Source of the DNA: Croceicoccus sediminis
Lineage (GTDB): Bacteria; Pseudomonadota; Alphaproteobacteria; Sphingomonadales; Sphingomonadaceae
NCBI RefSeq assembly: GCF_007570835.1
Contig: NZ_SUNC01000003.1
Span: 62,001 to 126,000 of the forward strand
Length of the DNA stretch: 64,000 nt
Direction of reading: 5' to 3'
Part shown: piece by piece, positions 27,661 to 36,106 of the stretch
Layout of the letters: every line of letters starts with the position of its first letter
How positions within the stretch are numbered: the first letter of the stretch is position 1
Program-made: the position numbers and the translations under genes
Notes under the pieces: generated by a model
The model's input: only the letters and a program-made list of their open reading frames with translations
The model's database searches: none
Told to the model about the DNA's origin: nothing

Positions 27661-28083
27661 ATGCCATCCGTCGTCAAAGTCAAAACCGGATCGAAGTTCG
27701 AAGATATCGGCAGCTATTCAAGGCTGGTCGCGGTCAACGACCTGATTTTCGTATCGCTGACCGCAGGCCGAAATCCGGCAACGAAGCTGATTCCCGCCGA
27801 CCTGGCCGAGCAAACCCACCAGGTGCTCGACAATATCGAGACCGCTCTTGCCGCGGTCGACGCCACATTGGCTGACGTGGTGGCATCGCGGGTCTTCGTG
27901 CAGTTTGCCGAGGATATCGATCCCGTCATGGCCGCCTATGCCGTTCGCATGCGCGGCATCGATCCGGCGCTGACCCTGACCAGCCCCACGCTGGGCTCGC
28001 CCGAATACAAGGTGGAGATCGAGGTCACGGCATGGCGCGGTGCTTCGTCAGGGTCGATCACGAAGACCGTCGCCCCCGCCTGA
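27661..28083 (+). CDS. Rid family protein lacking the catalytic Arg (copy B)
   Basis: 140-aa paralogue of the 10174 protein with the same length. The family body is intact (GSYSRLVAVNDLIFVS, DVVASRVFVQF, KVEIEVTAWRG). The canonical P-A-R motif again has Leu in place of Arg (DPALTLTSP), so the loss was inherited before the modules diverged and has been maintained. This argues for a specialised function rather than decay. It is located 56 bp after the OCD gene and 51 bp before the oxidase gene. Confidence 0.88.
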   Translation: MPSVVKVKTGSKFEDIGSYSRLVAVNDLIFVSLTAGRNPATKLIPADLAEQTHQVLDNIETALAAVDATLADVVASRVFVQFAEDIDPVMAAYAVRMRGIDPALTLTSPTLGSPEYKVEIEVTAWRGASSGSITKTVAPA

Positions 28084-28134
28084 ACCGGAATTATCCGCCC
28101 ACGATCCGGTCGGGCGATCGAAAGGACAAACGCC

Positions 28135-29427
28135 GTGGCCATCGCCATCTCGCCGGTAAAGACTTCTGCCCGGATGCCGCGCCGGACGGGCGTGGCCATC
28201 ATCGGGGGCGGCATCGTGGGGCTTTCCGCGGCGCTGACCCTTGCCGAGCGCGGGATCGCCGTTACCGTTCTGGAAAAGGGCCGGATCGCGGGCGAGCAAT
28301 CTTCGCGCAACCTGGGCTGGGTCCGCAAGACGATACGCCACGCCGTCGACCTGCCGCTCGCCATCGCGGCAGAACAGCTTTGGCACGGCATGCCCGAAAG
28401 GGTCGGCAGCGATGTCGGCTATACCGCGTCGGGCATCATGTATGTCGCACGCACCAGGGCGGAGATGGACTCATACGAAGAATGGTTTTCTTCGGTGTCC
28501 GATTTCGGTTTCGACACGCGGCTCCTGACGCCCGAAGAGATCGACCGACTGGCCCCCGGTGGCAACGGATCCTGGATTGGGGGCATCTACACGCCTTCCG
28601 ATGGCCGCGCCGAGCCGACGCTTGCGCCGAGCGCGATTGCCCGTGCCGCCATGGCCAAAGGGGCAGTGATCGTCGAAAATTGTGCCGCGCGCAGCCTCGT
28701 CAAATCGGGCGGCCGGGTCAGCGGCGTGATGACCGAAGCCGGCGAACTGCAATGCGACCAGGTCATCCTGGCCGGCGGGGTCATGACCCGGCGTTTCCTC
28801 GGTAACGCAGGGCTTTCCTTTCCGACTTTGCCCGTCGTTGCATCGGTTATCCGCACCGCGCCGATGGACGGCCCGACCGACATTGCCGTGGGCGGCCCCG
28901 ACTTCTCGTTCCGCAAGGGCGTGACCGGAGGCTACACGATCATCCAGCGGGCGGCGCTTTCCGTCCCTCTCATCGCGGATAGCATGCTGGTCGGGCACCG
29001 CTATCTTCCGCTTTTGAAATCGCAGTGGAAGAACATCCGCATTTCCCTGTCGCGCGAGGCGCTTGACGACATGCCGCTGGCCCGGCGCTGGCAGGCCGGT
29101 GACCAAACGCCGTTCGAACGCCGCCGCACCATCGATCCGCGCGTCGACCGCGGCCTGATTGCCGAGGCGCTTCGCAATGCCAGCCGCGCATGGCCGGTAT
29201 TCGAAACCGCCCGCATAGAGCGGACCTGGGCCGGAATGATCGATGTCACGCCGGATTCACTTCCGGTGATCTGTAACGTGGAGCAGGCTCCGGGATTGAC
29301 CCTTGCGTCCGGATTTTCCGGGCATGGCTTCGGCACGGGCCCCGCCGCCGGACAACTGGCCGCCGATCTGGCCACCGGATCGACGCCTCTCGTCGATCCC
29401 GCCCCCTACCGGTTCGACCGCTTCTGA
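28135..29427 (+). CDS. DAO-family FAD-dependent amine/amino-acid oxidoreductase (copy B)
   Basis: 430-aa paralogue of the 10630 protein, starting at GTG 28135. The dinucleotide motif GGGIVG is at residues 24-29, followed by the same KGRIAGEQSSRNLGWVRK segment as copy A. The flavin-binding C-terminus is GMIDVTPDSLPVI and SGFSGHGFGTGPAAGQLAADL. It should oxidise a C-N bond to an imine. It is the last gene of module B; module B lacks the BBE oxidase, cytochrome fusion, SnoaL proteins, permease and ALDH of module A, so it may rely on those or on genes elsewhere. Confidence 0.88.
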   Translation: MAIAISPVKTSARMPRRTGVAIIGGGIVGLSAALTLAERGIAVTVLEKGRIAGEQSSRNLGWVRKTIRHAVDLPLAIAAEQLWHGMPERVGSDVGYTASGIMYVARTRAEMDSYEEWFSSVSDFGFDTRLLTPEEIDRLAPGGNGSWIGGIYTPSDGRAEPTLAPSAIARAAMAKGAVIVENCAARSLVKSGGRVSGVMTEAGELQCDQVILAGGVMTRRFLGNAGLSFPTLPVVASVIRTAPMDGPTDIAVGGPDFSFRKGVTGGYTIIQRAALSVPLIADSMLVGHRYLPLLKSQWKNIRISLSREALDDMPLARRWQAGDQTPFERRRTIDPRVDRGLIAEALRNASRAWPVFETARIERTWAGMIDVTPDSLPVICNVEQAPGLTLASGFSGHGFGTGPAAGQLAADLATGSTPLVDPAPYRFDRF

Positions 29428-29516
29428 CGCGCAACGCGCAAAAGCGCTGCTGCTCCATCGTGAAATCCCACGCTTCCAACCGGATCGCAGGCTAGTCTTG
29501 ATTCTTTGGTATTATT

Positions 29517-29529
29517 GTATACAGTATAC
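29517..29529. promoter_or_regulatory. GntR-type operator, site 1 (GTATAC-A-GTATAC)
   Basis: A perfect 13-bp palindrome 60 bp before the ferredoxin ATG, the best match in a family of six sites between 29.5 and 38.8 kb. A TATACA within it (29518-29523) could be the -10 element. FadR-type GntR regulators often bind short palindromes of this kind, and such a gene lies at 33616. The assignment to that regulator is inferred from co-location. Confidence 0.7.
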
Positions 29530-29588
29530 TTTATCATCAACATGCAGGCCTTCGATCAGGCCCCCTGCCCAACATCACGGGACCAGAC

Positions 29589-29909
29589 ATGAGCAATATC
29601 ACTTTCATCGAACATGACGGCACGGCCACCACGGTCGCTATCGAGGCAGGCCTGAGCCTGATGGAAGGCGCCGTTCGCGGCGGCATTGCCGGTATCGAGG
29701 CTGAATGCGGCGGCGCATGCGTTTGCGCGACCTGCCACGTATATGTCCCGGCCGAATGGCAGGGGCTGACTGGCGAAGCCTCTGAAATGGAGGCCGCGAT
29801 GCTGGAATCCGCAGACGATCCGCGCCCCAACAGCCGCCTGGCGTGCCAGATCACCGTGTCCGACGCTTTCGACGGCATGACGGTGCACGTTCCCGAAGCG
29901 CAAGGCTGA
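29589..29909 (+). CDS. Adrenodoxin/putidaredoxin-type 2Fe-2S ferredoxin
   Basis: 106-aa plant/vertebrate-type [2Fe-2S] ferredoxin. The ligands fit C-x5-C-x2-C-x36-C: Cys40, Cys46, Cys49 and Cys86, with an extra Cys44 in the loop (ECGGACVCATCH). It most likely carries electrons to the Rieske oxygenase at 32247, with which it shares the GTATAC operator. No ferredoxin reductase gene was found in the window, so that partner must be encoded elsewhere. Confidence 0.92.
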   Translation: MSNITFIEHDGTATTVAIEAGLSLMEGAVRGGIAGIEAECGGACVCATCHVYVPAEWQGLTGEASEMEAAMLESADDPRPNSRLACQITVSDAFDGMTVHVPEAQG

Positions 29910-29948
29910 GGTACGGACCGGCCCGCAACGGCGCCGGTCGCGATAGAC

Positions 29949-29969
29949 GGGGCGGCGCAATGCCGCCCC
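29949..29969. terminator. GC-rich hairpin between convergent genes
   Basis: GGGGCGGC (29949-29956) pairs perfectly with GCCGCCCC (29962-29969) around a 5-nt loop, between the ferredoxin stop and the stop of the leftward M20-like gene. The T-run is weak, so terminator function is plausible but not certain. Confidence 0.55.
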
Positions 29970-30021
29970 ATGCCTCACGTTTTCGTAAGTCTCGCGTGCG
30001 CTTTTCGGCACCCCTGCCGCG

Positions 30022-31329
30022 TCAATCGCAGCAGGTCGCCACCGCGACAAGGATCAGGTGGCGCGTCAGTCGGACCATGTCCGCGATCGACACCATATTC
30101 ATGCCCTGCTGAAAATCGATACCCTCGCGCTTCAGCTTGGGCAGGCCGATCCGCGCCGTGGGCACCCCGTGGCCGCGCAGGATGTTCGCATCGGTGGCAC
30201 CGGACATCCCGTACATCGGAACATGCTCGCGGCCCTCCAGAAACTCCCACGCCTCGATACAACGCTGGATGATGGGCTCTTCCGGATCGGTCGTCGTGCC
30301 GGGGATGGTGACGATCCGTTTCCACCGGGTCGTCACGCCGTGGCGTGCGCCGATCTCCGTCAGGATGGCATCGACCGCGGCATCGGCCTCGGCGGCGCTT
30401 GTCCGGGGGCTTAGCCGCAGGTCGAAACGCAGACGGCAGACAGCCGGCGTGAAGGCGGGCATACGCTCCCATCCGCCCTCTATGAAGGATACCACGCCCT
30501 GCGGCGCGACCAGGCCAGAGCGATGCTGCTCCGCCCACTGGGGAAACCACTCTTCGAGGTCGAGCACGACTTTCGCCGCATTAGCGATGGCGTTCGAGAA
30601 GGGAGAGATGAGGTGACGACTGCCGACGTAGGTGTGGCCGCCCTCGATCTCCACTTCGTACCAGGCAAGGCCGACCTCTTCCCACGACACCGCCCAGCCC
30701 GATTTCGCGATGATCGCGCAATCGGGCCGCGGGCCAAGCTTCATCATGTGATCGCAGCCCACGCCATGGCCGCTGTCGGCGCGCGCGCCGGACCGGGCGT
30801 TGGTCGGCATGCCGCCCGCGCCAAGGCCGAGCATCAGGTCGCCGGCAAGCGGCACTCCGGCCCGGCGGATCGCCTCGACAGCGACCATCGCACAGGCTCC
30901 ATGCCCCTTCGGGTTCTGCGCACCAAGGCCCGAAACGACGTCTCCGTCGATATGCGCCTTGGCCCGCATTTCCGGATATAGCTCCGCCCCTGCCCAGGGC
31001 AGATCCTCTTCCTCGCTGTTCGACGTGACGGTATCGGTCGGCGCATAGAGCATGAGCGAGGGTCGGCCGCCGCTGCCGTGCATAACGGCAAAGGCGTTGG
31101 CCTGCCTCTCGTCCAGATACTGCGTCTGGCCGTCGATCCCGGCATTGCGAAGACGCGCCGCCACGGCCTCGGCCAGGGGCGCTTCGTCGCCGGTTGGCGA
31201 TGGGATGTCGACGAGGAACGCCGCCGCCTCGGCCAGCGCGTCCGGGGTCGCCAGCGCGATGGCCTTTTCGTAATGCCCGCGCTGGATTTCGGTCAGCATC
31301 AGCGGTTCTTGTCCGGCGATCCGATCCAT
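30022..31329 (-). CDS. M20/M28-fold peptidase-like protein lacking canonical metal ligands
   Basis: 435-aa protein with the overall M20 (acetylornithine deacetylase / carboxypeptidase G2) layout: hydrolase domain, lid domain starting about residue 215, and closing GATDANILRGHGVPTARIG. The metal-site residues are replaced. The H-x-D motif reads APTDTV (His to Thr98), the bridging Asp is Asn139 (GAQNPKG), the catalytic/metal Glu-Glu pair is Gly172-Gly173 (LGAGGMPTN), the later Glu is Lys209 (IIAKSG), and the C-terminal His is missing (FQQGMNMVS). The start may be 31329 or ATG 31299. It is the third gene of the Rieske-hydrolase-M20 operon. Hydrolysis by the usual two-zinc mechanism is unlikely, so the role is unknown. 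Confidence 0.82.
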   Translation of the reverse strand: MDRIAGQEPLMLTEIQRGHYEKAIALATPDALAEAAAFLVDIPSPTGDEAPLAEAVAARLRNAGIDGQTQYLDERQANAFAVMHGSGGRPSLMLYAPTDTVTSNSEEEDLPWAGAELYPEMRAKAHIDGDVVSGLGAQNPKGHGACAMVAVEAIRRAGVPLAGDLMLGLGAGGMPTNARSGARADSGHGVGCDHMMKLGPRPDCAIIAKSGWAVSWEEVGLAWYEVEIEGGHTYVGSRHLISPFSNAIANAAKVVLDLEEWFPQWAEQHRSGLVAPQGVVSFIEGGWERMPAFTPAVCRLRFDLRLSPRTSAAEADAAVDAILTEIGARHGVTTRWKRIVTIPGTTTDPEEPIIQRCIEAWEFLEGREHVPMYGMSGATDANILRGHGVPTARIGLPKLKREGIDFQQGMNMVSIADMVRLTRHLILVAVATCCD

Positions 31330-31378
31330 GTCCCGGTCGTCCTGGTCAGAAGATGGACGAGGAAACGCTTTATCGCTT

Positions 31379-32254
31379 TCATGATGTCGGCTCCGGCTGG
31401 TCGATGAAGGCCTTGACGGTCAGGTAGTAATGATCCGGTCGCTCTTCCTGAAGGTGATGCGAGGCTGCATCGAGGATGTGGAGCTGCCCGCGCTGAACCA
31501 TCCGGGTAAGCATCATCGGATAGTCCGGCGTCAGAAAGGCATCCTGCAGCCCCCACATGAACAACGTCGGCGCGGCAACCTTCGGCAGTTCGGCCGTCAG
31601 GTCCTGCCATTCCCCGCGCGGCCCGTCGGTGCGCGCGGCCAGCGCCATCTCGTCCTTGTCGAGGCTCTGTTCATAGCGCATCCGGACCGTCGCTTCGGGG
31701 ATCAGCGACTTGTCGTGCCATTCGAGGCGGCCGATAAGCTGGCGCATCTTGTCGAGCGTCGGCCCTTCCCCGCCATAATAGACATCGCGCGCCGCACGCC
31801 CGCGGAAACCGTTTTCAGGCAAGGGCGCAAGCGGGCCATAGAAGACCGGCATAGAACCCGTGATAGTAAGCGACCGCACGCGTTCGGGGTAATTCGCCGC
31901 AAGGCACAGCGCGATCGTGCCGCCCCAGCTGTTGCAGATAAAATCGGCTCTATCGATGCCGAGGACATCCATCAGGCCGACCATCGTGCGGGCGTGAAGA
32001 TCCCACATCGGCCCTTCGATGACCTTCTTGTCAGAGCGGCCATATTGCAGCAGATCGGGCATGATGCAGCGATGGTCGCGCGCGAACATGCGCGATACGA
32101 CGGCGAAGTCGGACCACGCGGTACAACCCGGCCCGCCGCCGTGCAGGAAGAACAGGGGCGACCCGTTCTCGCCAAGTTCGATAAGGTGAAATTCGCGGTC
32201 GCCGACGGCTACCATACGTCCTTCGGGCGCCGGGCCCGGATCAAGATCAGTCAT
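31379..32254 (-). CDS. Alpha/beta hydrolase, possible meta-cleavage (C-C) or ester hydrolase
   Basis: 291-aa alpha/beta hydrolase. The oxyanion region HGGGPGCTAWSDF resembles meta-cleavage product hydrolases. The nucleophile is Ser109 in CNSWGG, the acid is the Asp of WGLQDAFLTPD, and the base His lies in ASHHLQEERP near the C-terminus. The ATG at 32254 overlaps the Rieske stop by 8 bp; an upstream extension would run into that gene. Its coupling to the Rieske oxygenase gene and the presence of an extradiol dioxygenase in the same regulon support a role in processing a ring-derived product. A second hydrolase at 37737 could do the same job, so their substrates need separating. Confidence 0.85.
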   Translation of the reverse strand: MTDLDPGPAPEGRMVAVGDREFHLIELGENGSPLFFLHGGGPGCTAWSDFAVVSRMFARDHRCIMPDLLQYGRSDKKVIEGPMWDLHARTMVGLMDVLGIDRADFICNSWGGTIALCLAANYPERVRSLTITGSMPVFYGPLAPLPENGFRGRAARDVYYGGEGPTLDKMRQLIGRLEWHDKSLIPEATVRMRYEQSLDKDEMALAARTDGPRGEWQDLTAELPKVAAPTLFMWGLQDAFLTPDYPMMLTRMVQRGQLHILDAASHHLQEERPDHYYLTVKAFIDQPEPTS

Positions 32255-33482
32255 TGACCGTGCTTTCCTGTTCAGAAGTCTTGTCGGTTGCCGGCGCCTG
32301 CGCACAGTCGTCCATTTTCCGGGCCGCATCATCGCTGATCGGATGCGATCCGTTGAACAGCTTGCGCCATTCGATCAGCGAAATGTCCGGGCGGTACAAC
32401 CGTTCGGGCGGTGCGTCGGTTTCGGCAACCATCCAGTGGTCCTGTCCCGAGAACTGGCCATGGAAAAGCCAGCGGATCCGCGACAGGTAATGGAAGTAGA
32501 AGGCCAGCTTCTTGAGGCCGGTCTTGAACTGGACCATGACGCCCACGTAACGCGTGTTTTCCGCGTCGATCGGCACGTAGAATTCGTAGTGAATGAACTG
32601 CGGATAGGCGATGCGCAGCACGCCCGGAAGCGACAGGGAGGCAAAGCCGGGGAAGTTCTGGCTTTCGATATAGGGGTCGTTCCGCCCCGAACCGCCGGTG
32701 TTGCCAAGGAACTTGCCCTGCTGCTGCTTCGGCTTGATCTTCCACCAACGGTCGTTGGTCCATTTGCCGACGCCGGGAAATTCAGCCTCCCAATAACGCT
32801 CGTCCTCGACACGGTAGAGCCAGCGGCCCTCCTTCTCGATGTGGATCTTGTTCCACGTCGGCATCATCTTGAACGTGCGCCAGATCGCAGTGCGGTGCAG
32901 ATACTTGGCGTGGCCTTCGTCAAAGCCGTTCTCGGCATAGAAGCGCCAGTTGCCGGTCCGCTCCTCGATGCGCCCGCCAACAGCGAATTCCGGCGGATCG
33001 ACCAGTTCGGCGGGCAATTGCTCGTCGAGGGGATAGGCCTCTCCGTTACCGACAAAGACCCAGACCAGGCCGATCCGCTCTTCACAAGCGAAGGTCTGGA
33101 CGGCGACGGCGCCGCACATCCGGCTGTCGGGACCGTCAGTGATGACCGCCACGAGTTCGCCGTCTTCCAGGTTGTAGGTCCACCCGTGATAGGGGCAGCT
33201 GATGGTGTTCGGGAATTCCTGAATACCCTGCGACAACTTGACGCCGCGGTGCGGGCAGCGGTCGCGCAGCGCGCGGACATGGCCGTTCTCGTCTCGCATC
33301 AGCATGATGTTGATCGCGCAGACCCGGATCGACACGGGCTCCTTGCCGATCTCGGCCGCCCAGGCGACCGGATACCAGTAATCCAGCAAGCCCGACTTGG
33401 CCGATTCGTAATTGGGCCAGGCGTCCCAATTGCGGCCCTGATCATATTTCCGCGCCCGAATCTTATCGGTCATGTCGGTCAT
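32247..33482 (-). CDS. Rieske non-haem iron oxygenase, alpha subunit
   Basis: 411-aa aromatic-ring-hydroxylating oxygenase component. The Rieske [2Fe-2S] ligands are Cys76/His78 (DRCPHRG) and Cys96/His99 (SCPYHGW). The mononuclear iron site is D-x2-H-x4-H: Asp188, His191, His196 (GFDEGHAKYLH), preceded by NWRFYAEN. No beta subunit gene is adjacent, which suggests an alpha-only oxygenase. Two in-frame starts exist (33482 and 33473). It is the first gene of the leftward oxygenase-hydrolase-M20 operon, with an operator over its promoter (33521). Electrons probably come from the ferredoxin at 29589. Confidence 0.92.
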   Translation of the reverse strand: MTDMTDKIRARKYDQGRNWDAWPNYESAKSGLLDYWYPVAWAAEIGKEPVSIRVCAINIMLMRDENGHVRALRDRCPHRGVKLSQGIQEFPNTISCPYHGWTYNLEDGELVAVITDGPDSRMCGAVAVQTFACEERIGLVWVFVGNGEAYPLDEQLPAELVDPPEFAVGGRIEERTGNWRFYAENGFDEGHAKYLHRTAIWRTFKMMPTWNKIHIEKEGRWLYRVEDERYWEAEFPGVGKWTNDRWWKIKPKQQQGKFLGNTGGSGRNDPYIESQNFPGFASLSLPGVLRIAYPQFIHYEFYVPIDAENTRYVGVMVQFKTGLKKLAFYFHYLSRIRWLFHGQFSGQDHWMVAETDAPPERLYRPDISLIEWRKLFNGSHPISDDAARKMDDCAQAPATDKTSEQESTVND

Positions 33483-33517
33483 AACGCTGCCTCAGCTCCC
33501 GTTCCTCGTGTGCATTT

Positions 33518-33546
33518 TTTGTATACAGTGCACATTAAGCTGTCAA
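33518..33546 (-). promoter_or_regulatory. Rieske operon promoter with GntR-type operator, site 2
   Basis: On the minus strand a consensus -35 TTGACA (33546-33541) and a -10 TACAAA (33523-33518) are separated by 17 bp. The operator GTATAC-A-GTGCAC (33521-33533) covers the -10 end of this promoter, as expected for repression. Read on the plus strand, it resembles the GTATAC-N-GTATAC sites at 29517, 34498, 36624 and 36715. Confidence 0.7.
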
Positions 33547-33615
33547 GCGCACGACGATGCGGCCGGCGAAGTCGCCAGCTGTGAAGCGGACAATGATGGG
33601 AGAATCGTCCCTCCG

Positions 33616-34332
33616 TCAGGAAGGCGTCTTGCGGACTTTTCTCTTGGGCTTGGCTTCCGCGCGATCACGTTCCCAGCCGGTCAGCGTCGCGATCAGCGTC
33701 TCTTCGGAAAGGTTCAGGTAGTCGATCCACAAACGCTCACCAAGCGCGGCATCGTGCGCCGCGATCGCGTCACGAATCTTCTCCTGCCGCTCCACGATCT
33801 GCCGGCGCAGGCCGATGTCGGACAAGGTGGAGGATCGCAGCAAGTGCAGGTGCGTGCCGAACTGGCTGATCGCACTGCTCAGCATCTTGTTCGCAATCGC
33901 ATCGAAAATAGCGGCGCGAAAGTCTTCGTTCGCCTTGGAAAAACGCGCAGAACTCTTGACGTTGACGGCGGCGGCCTCGCGCTCGATCGCGGCAGTGATC
34001 GCCGCGACCTGTTCCGGGCCGAACTCTTCGGCGGCCATGCGAATCGCAACCGGTTCGAGCAGCTTGCGGACGGCAACGACGTCGCGAACCTCATCGGCAG
34101 AGGGGAACGGCACGATATAGCCGCCACCTTCGCGAACCGCGATCGCGCCAAGCTGACTAAGCTGTGCCAGCGCCTCGCGGATGGGCGTGCGCGATACGTT
34201 GAGCCGTTTTGCCAGGCCTTCTTCCGTCACCCGTTCGCCGGGCGCGATGGCCCCGGCCTGCAGTTCATGCAGCACGGCACCGACGACCTGCTCTCGCAGG
34301 CTGGCCGATTTCTTGATCACGTAGGCTGACAT
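33616..34332 (-). CDS. GntR-family transcriptional regulator (FCD/FadR type)
   Basis: 238-aa GntR regulator. The N-terminal winged HTH (about residues 10-70) has ERVTEEGLAKRLNVSRTPIR followed by EALAQL. The C-terminal all-helical FCD ligand domain runs from VRDVVAVRKLLEPVAIRMAA to about residue 215, and the chain ends in a basic tail. The ATG at 34332 follows GAGAGAG; an upstream ATG at 34383 would add 17 unlikely residues. It lies upstream of the Rieske operon and divergent from the ALDH gene. It is the obvious candidate for the six GTATAC operators around it, acting as a repressor relieved by a pathway metabolite. Confidence 0.92.
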   Translation of the reverse strand: MSAYVIKKSASLREQVVGAVLHELQAGAIAPGERVTEEGLAKRLNVSRTPIREALAQLSQLGAIAVREGGGYIVPFPSADEVRDVVAVRKLLEPVAIRMAAEEFGPEQVAAITAAIEREAAAVNVKSSARFSKANEDFRAAIFDAIANKMLSSAISQFGTHLHLLRSSTLSDIGLRRQIVERQEKIRDAIAAHDAALGERLWIDYLNLSEETLIATLTGWERDRAEAKPKRKVRKTPS

Positions 34333-34492
34333 ATCTCTCTCAATCCCTGCTCGTCGGATCGTCCTAGCTTCGGCTGCGATCAAAAGCCAGCCGATGGCAG
34401 CCGGTAAGCCGCCACGAAGGCTCTGGCACTATGCCCGTGGCCAAACGCCAACCGGGCAGCGCGGTTCCAAAGCGTCAATTCGCATAACCGGA

Positions 34493-34520
34493 TTGACGTA
34501 TACTGCATACAGAATACAAT
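34493..34520 (+). promoter_or_regulatory. ALDH promoter with two overlapping GntR-type operators, site 3
   Basis: A -35 TTGACG (34493-34498) and -10 TACAAT (34515-34520) are spaced 16 bp apart. Two overlapping operator copies, GTATAC-T-GCATAC (34498-34510) and GCATAC-A-GAATAC (34505-34517), fill the spacer. Binding there would block transcription and might also affect the divergent GntR gene. Confidence 0.68.
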
Positions 34521-34554
34521 AATGGAATTCGAGATCAGTCGAGAAGGATGTCCC

Positions 34555-36066
34555 ATGCCGCAATTGAACAATGACTATTCGCGCCTGTCGTCGGCGGCGC
34601 ACGATTTCCTCTTCCGCGACCACCAGATGGTCATCGACGGGCAAGAAGTCGCCGCCGACAATGGTGAAACGATCGCGGTTCTCGATCCCAGCAACGGCAA
34701 GACTGTGGGCAGCGCGCCAGCCGCAGGTGATGCCGAAATCGACCGTGCGGTCCGCGCCGCGCGGAAGGCTTTCGACCATGGCCCCTGGCCACGCATGTCG
34801 CCGGGAGAGCGCGAACGGATCATGCTAAAGTTCGCCGACCTGGTCGAACGCGACCGGATGCTACTGGCCGAAATCGAATCAGTCGAAAGCGGCCGCGTCC
34901 TGGGCGCGGTGGCGGCGTTCGACAGCGACCTGTCGGCCTCATGCCTACGCTATATGGCGGGCTGGGCGACGAAGCTGACGGGCAAGACCATGGACCTGAC
35001 CGCGCCCTATGCGCCCGGCATGAAGTTCTTCGCCTATACCCAACTGGCCCCTGTCGGCGTGGTTGCCGCGATCACGCCGTGGAACGTTCCGCTCTGCCAA
35101 GCCGCGTGGAAAATCGCACCGGCGCTGGCGGCAGGCTGCACGGTCGTGCTCAAGCCCTCCGAAATGACCCCGCTCGGCGCCTTGCAGTTCGCGAAGCTTG
35201 CTCTGGAAGCGGGCATTCCGGCGGGCGTCGTCAACGTGGTCAGCGGCAATGGCCGCACGGCCGGCGCCGCGCTCGTCTCGCATCCCATGGTCGACAAGAT
35301 CTCTTTTACGGGCTCGACCGCCGTCGGGCGCGAGATCGCGCGGATCGGGGCCGAGGGAATGAAGAAGGTGACGCTGGAACTGGGCGGAAAATCGCCGATG
35401 GTCGTGCTGGGCGATGCCGACCTTGCAAAGGTGATCCCCGGTGCGGCGATGGGAATCTACGCCAACCACGGCCAGAATTGCTGTGCCGGTTCGCGGCTCT
35501 ATGTCCATTCCTCGATTTACGACAAGGTCGTCGCGGGGATTGCGGACGTTGCGGCATCGATGGTTCTGGGCAGCGGGCTCGACCCCGATAGCCAGATGGG
35601 CCCGCTGGCATCAAAGGGTCAGCAGGATCGCGTTCTGGGCTTCGTGGAACGCGGCGTTGCCTCGGGGGCTGAACTCGTCACCGGCGGAACCTCGCTCGAC
35701 CACGAAGGGGCCTATGTCAGGCCGACGATCCTTGCCGATGTCGATCACGGCATGGAAGTCGTCCGCGACGAGATTTTCGGCCCCGTCCTGTCGGTGATGC
35801 GTTTCGATGATGAGGACAAGGTCATCGAACTGGCGAACGACAGCGTCTATGGCCTTGGCGCCAGCATCTGGACGCAGGACGTCAACAAGGTGCACCGCTT
35901 TGCCGAAGCGTTCCGCGCCGGCACCGTGTGGGTCAACACCCACAATATCCTCGACATGGCGATGCCGTTCGGCGGGGTGAAAAGCTCGGGCATCGGGCAT
36001 GATCTGGGCGAAGAGGCCGTCCTGCAGAACTGCCAGGTCAAGGCGAACGTCATCAACCTGACCTGA
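34555..36066 (+). CDS. NAD(P)-dependent aldehyde dehydrogenase (copy B)
   Basis: 503-aa aldehyde dehydrogenase, the same length as the 3129 enzyme. It shows ITPWNVPL, FTGSTAVGREIA, catalytic Glu in LELGGKSP, nucleophile Cys in GQNCCAGSRL, and EIFGPVLSVM. The ATG at 34555 has AAGGA 6 bp upstream. An earlier in-frame ATG at 34522 would fall directly beside the -10 and operator and is rejected. In this regulon it may oxidise an aldehyde side chain on the aromatic substrate, or an aldehyde released by the hydrolases. The exact substrate is unknown. Confidence 0.92.
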   Translation: MPQLNNDYSRLSSAAHDFLFRDHQMVIDGQEVAADNGETIAVLDPSNGKTVGSAPAAGDAEIDRAVRAARKAFDHGPWPRMSPGERERIMLKFADLVERDRMLLAEIESVESGRVLGAVAAFDSDLSASCLRYMAGWATKLTGKTMDLTAPYAPGMKFFAYTQLAPVGVVAAITPWNVPLCQAAWKIAPALAAGCTVVLKPSEMTPLGALQFAKLALEAGIPAGVVNVVSGNGRTAGAALVSHPMVDKISFTGSTAVGREIARIGAEGMKKVTLELGGKSPMVVLGDADLAKVIPGAAMGIYANHGQNCCAGSRLYVHSSIYDKVVAGIADVAASMVLGSGLDPDSQMGPLASKGQQDRVLGFVERGVASGAELVTGGTSLDHEGAYVRPTILADVDHGMEVVRDEIFGPVLSVMRFDDEDKVIELANDSVYGLGASIWTQDVNKVHRFAEAFRAGTVWVNTHNILDMAMPFGGVKSSGIGHDLGEEAVLQNCQVKANVINLT

Positions 36067-36106
36067 AGGGGGCGTTGAGCCCTGCCCGCCGACCGTGCCG
36101 AAGCGC

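Noticed and set aside
34522-34554. Upstream ATG at 34522 as the ALDH start
   Set aside because: It lies only 2 bp after the -10 element and lacks an RBS; ATG 34555 has AAGGA at good spacing and gives the family length.
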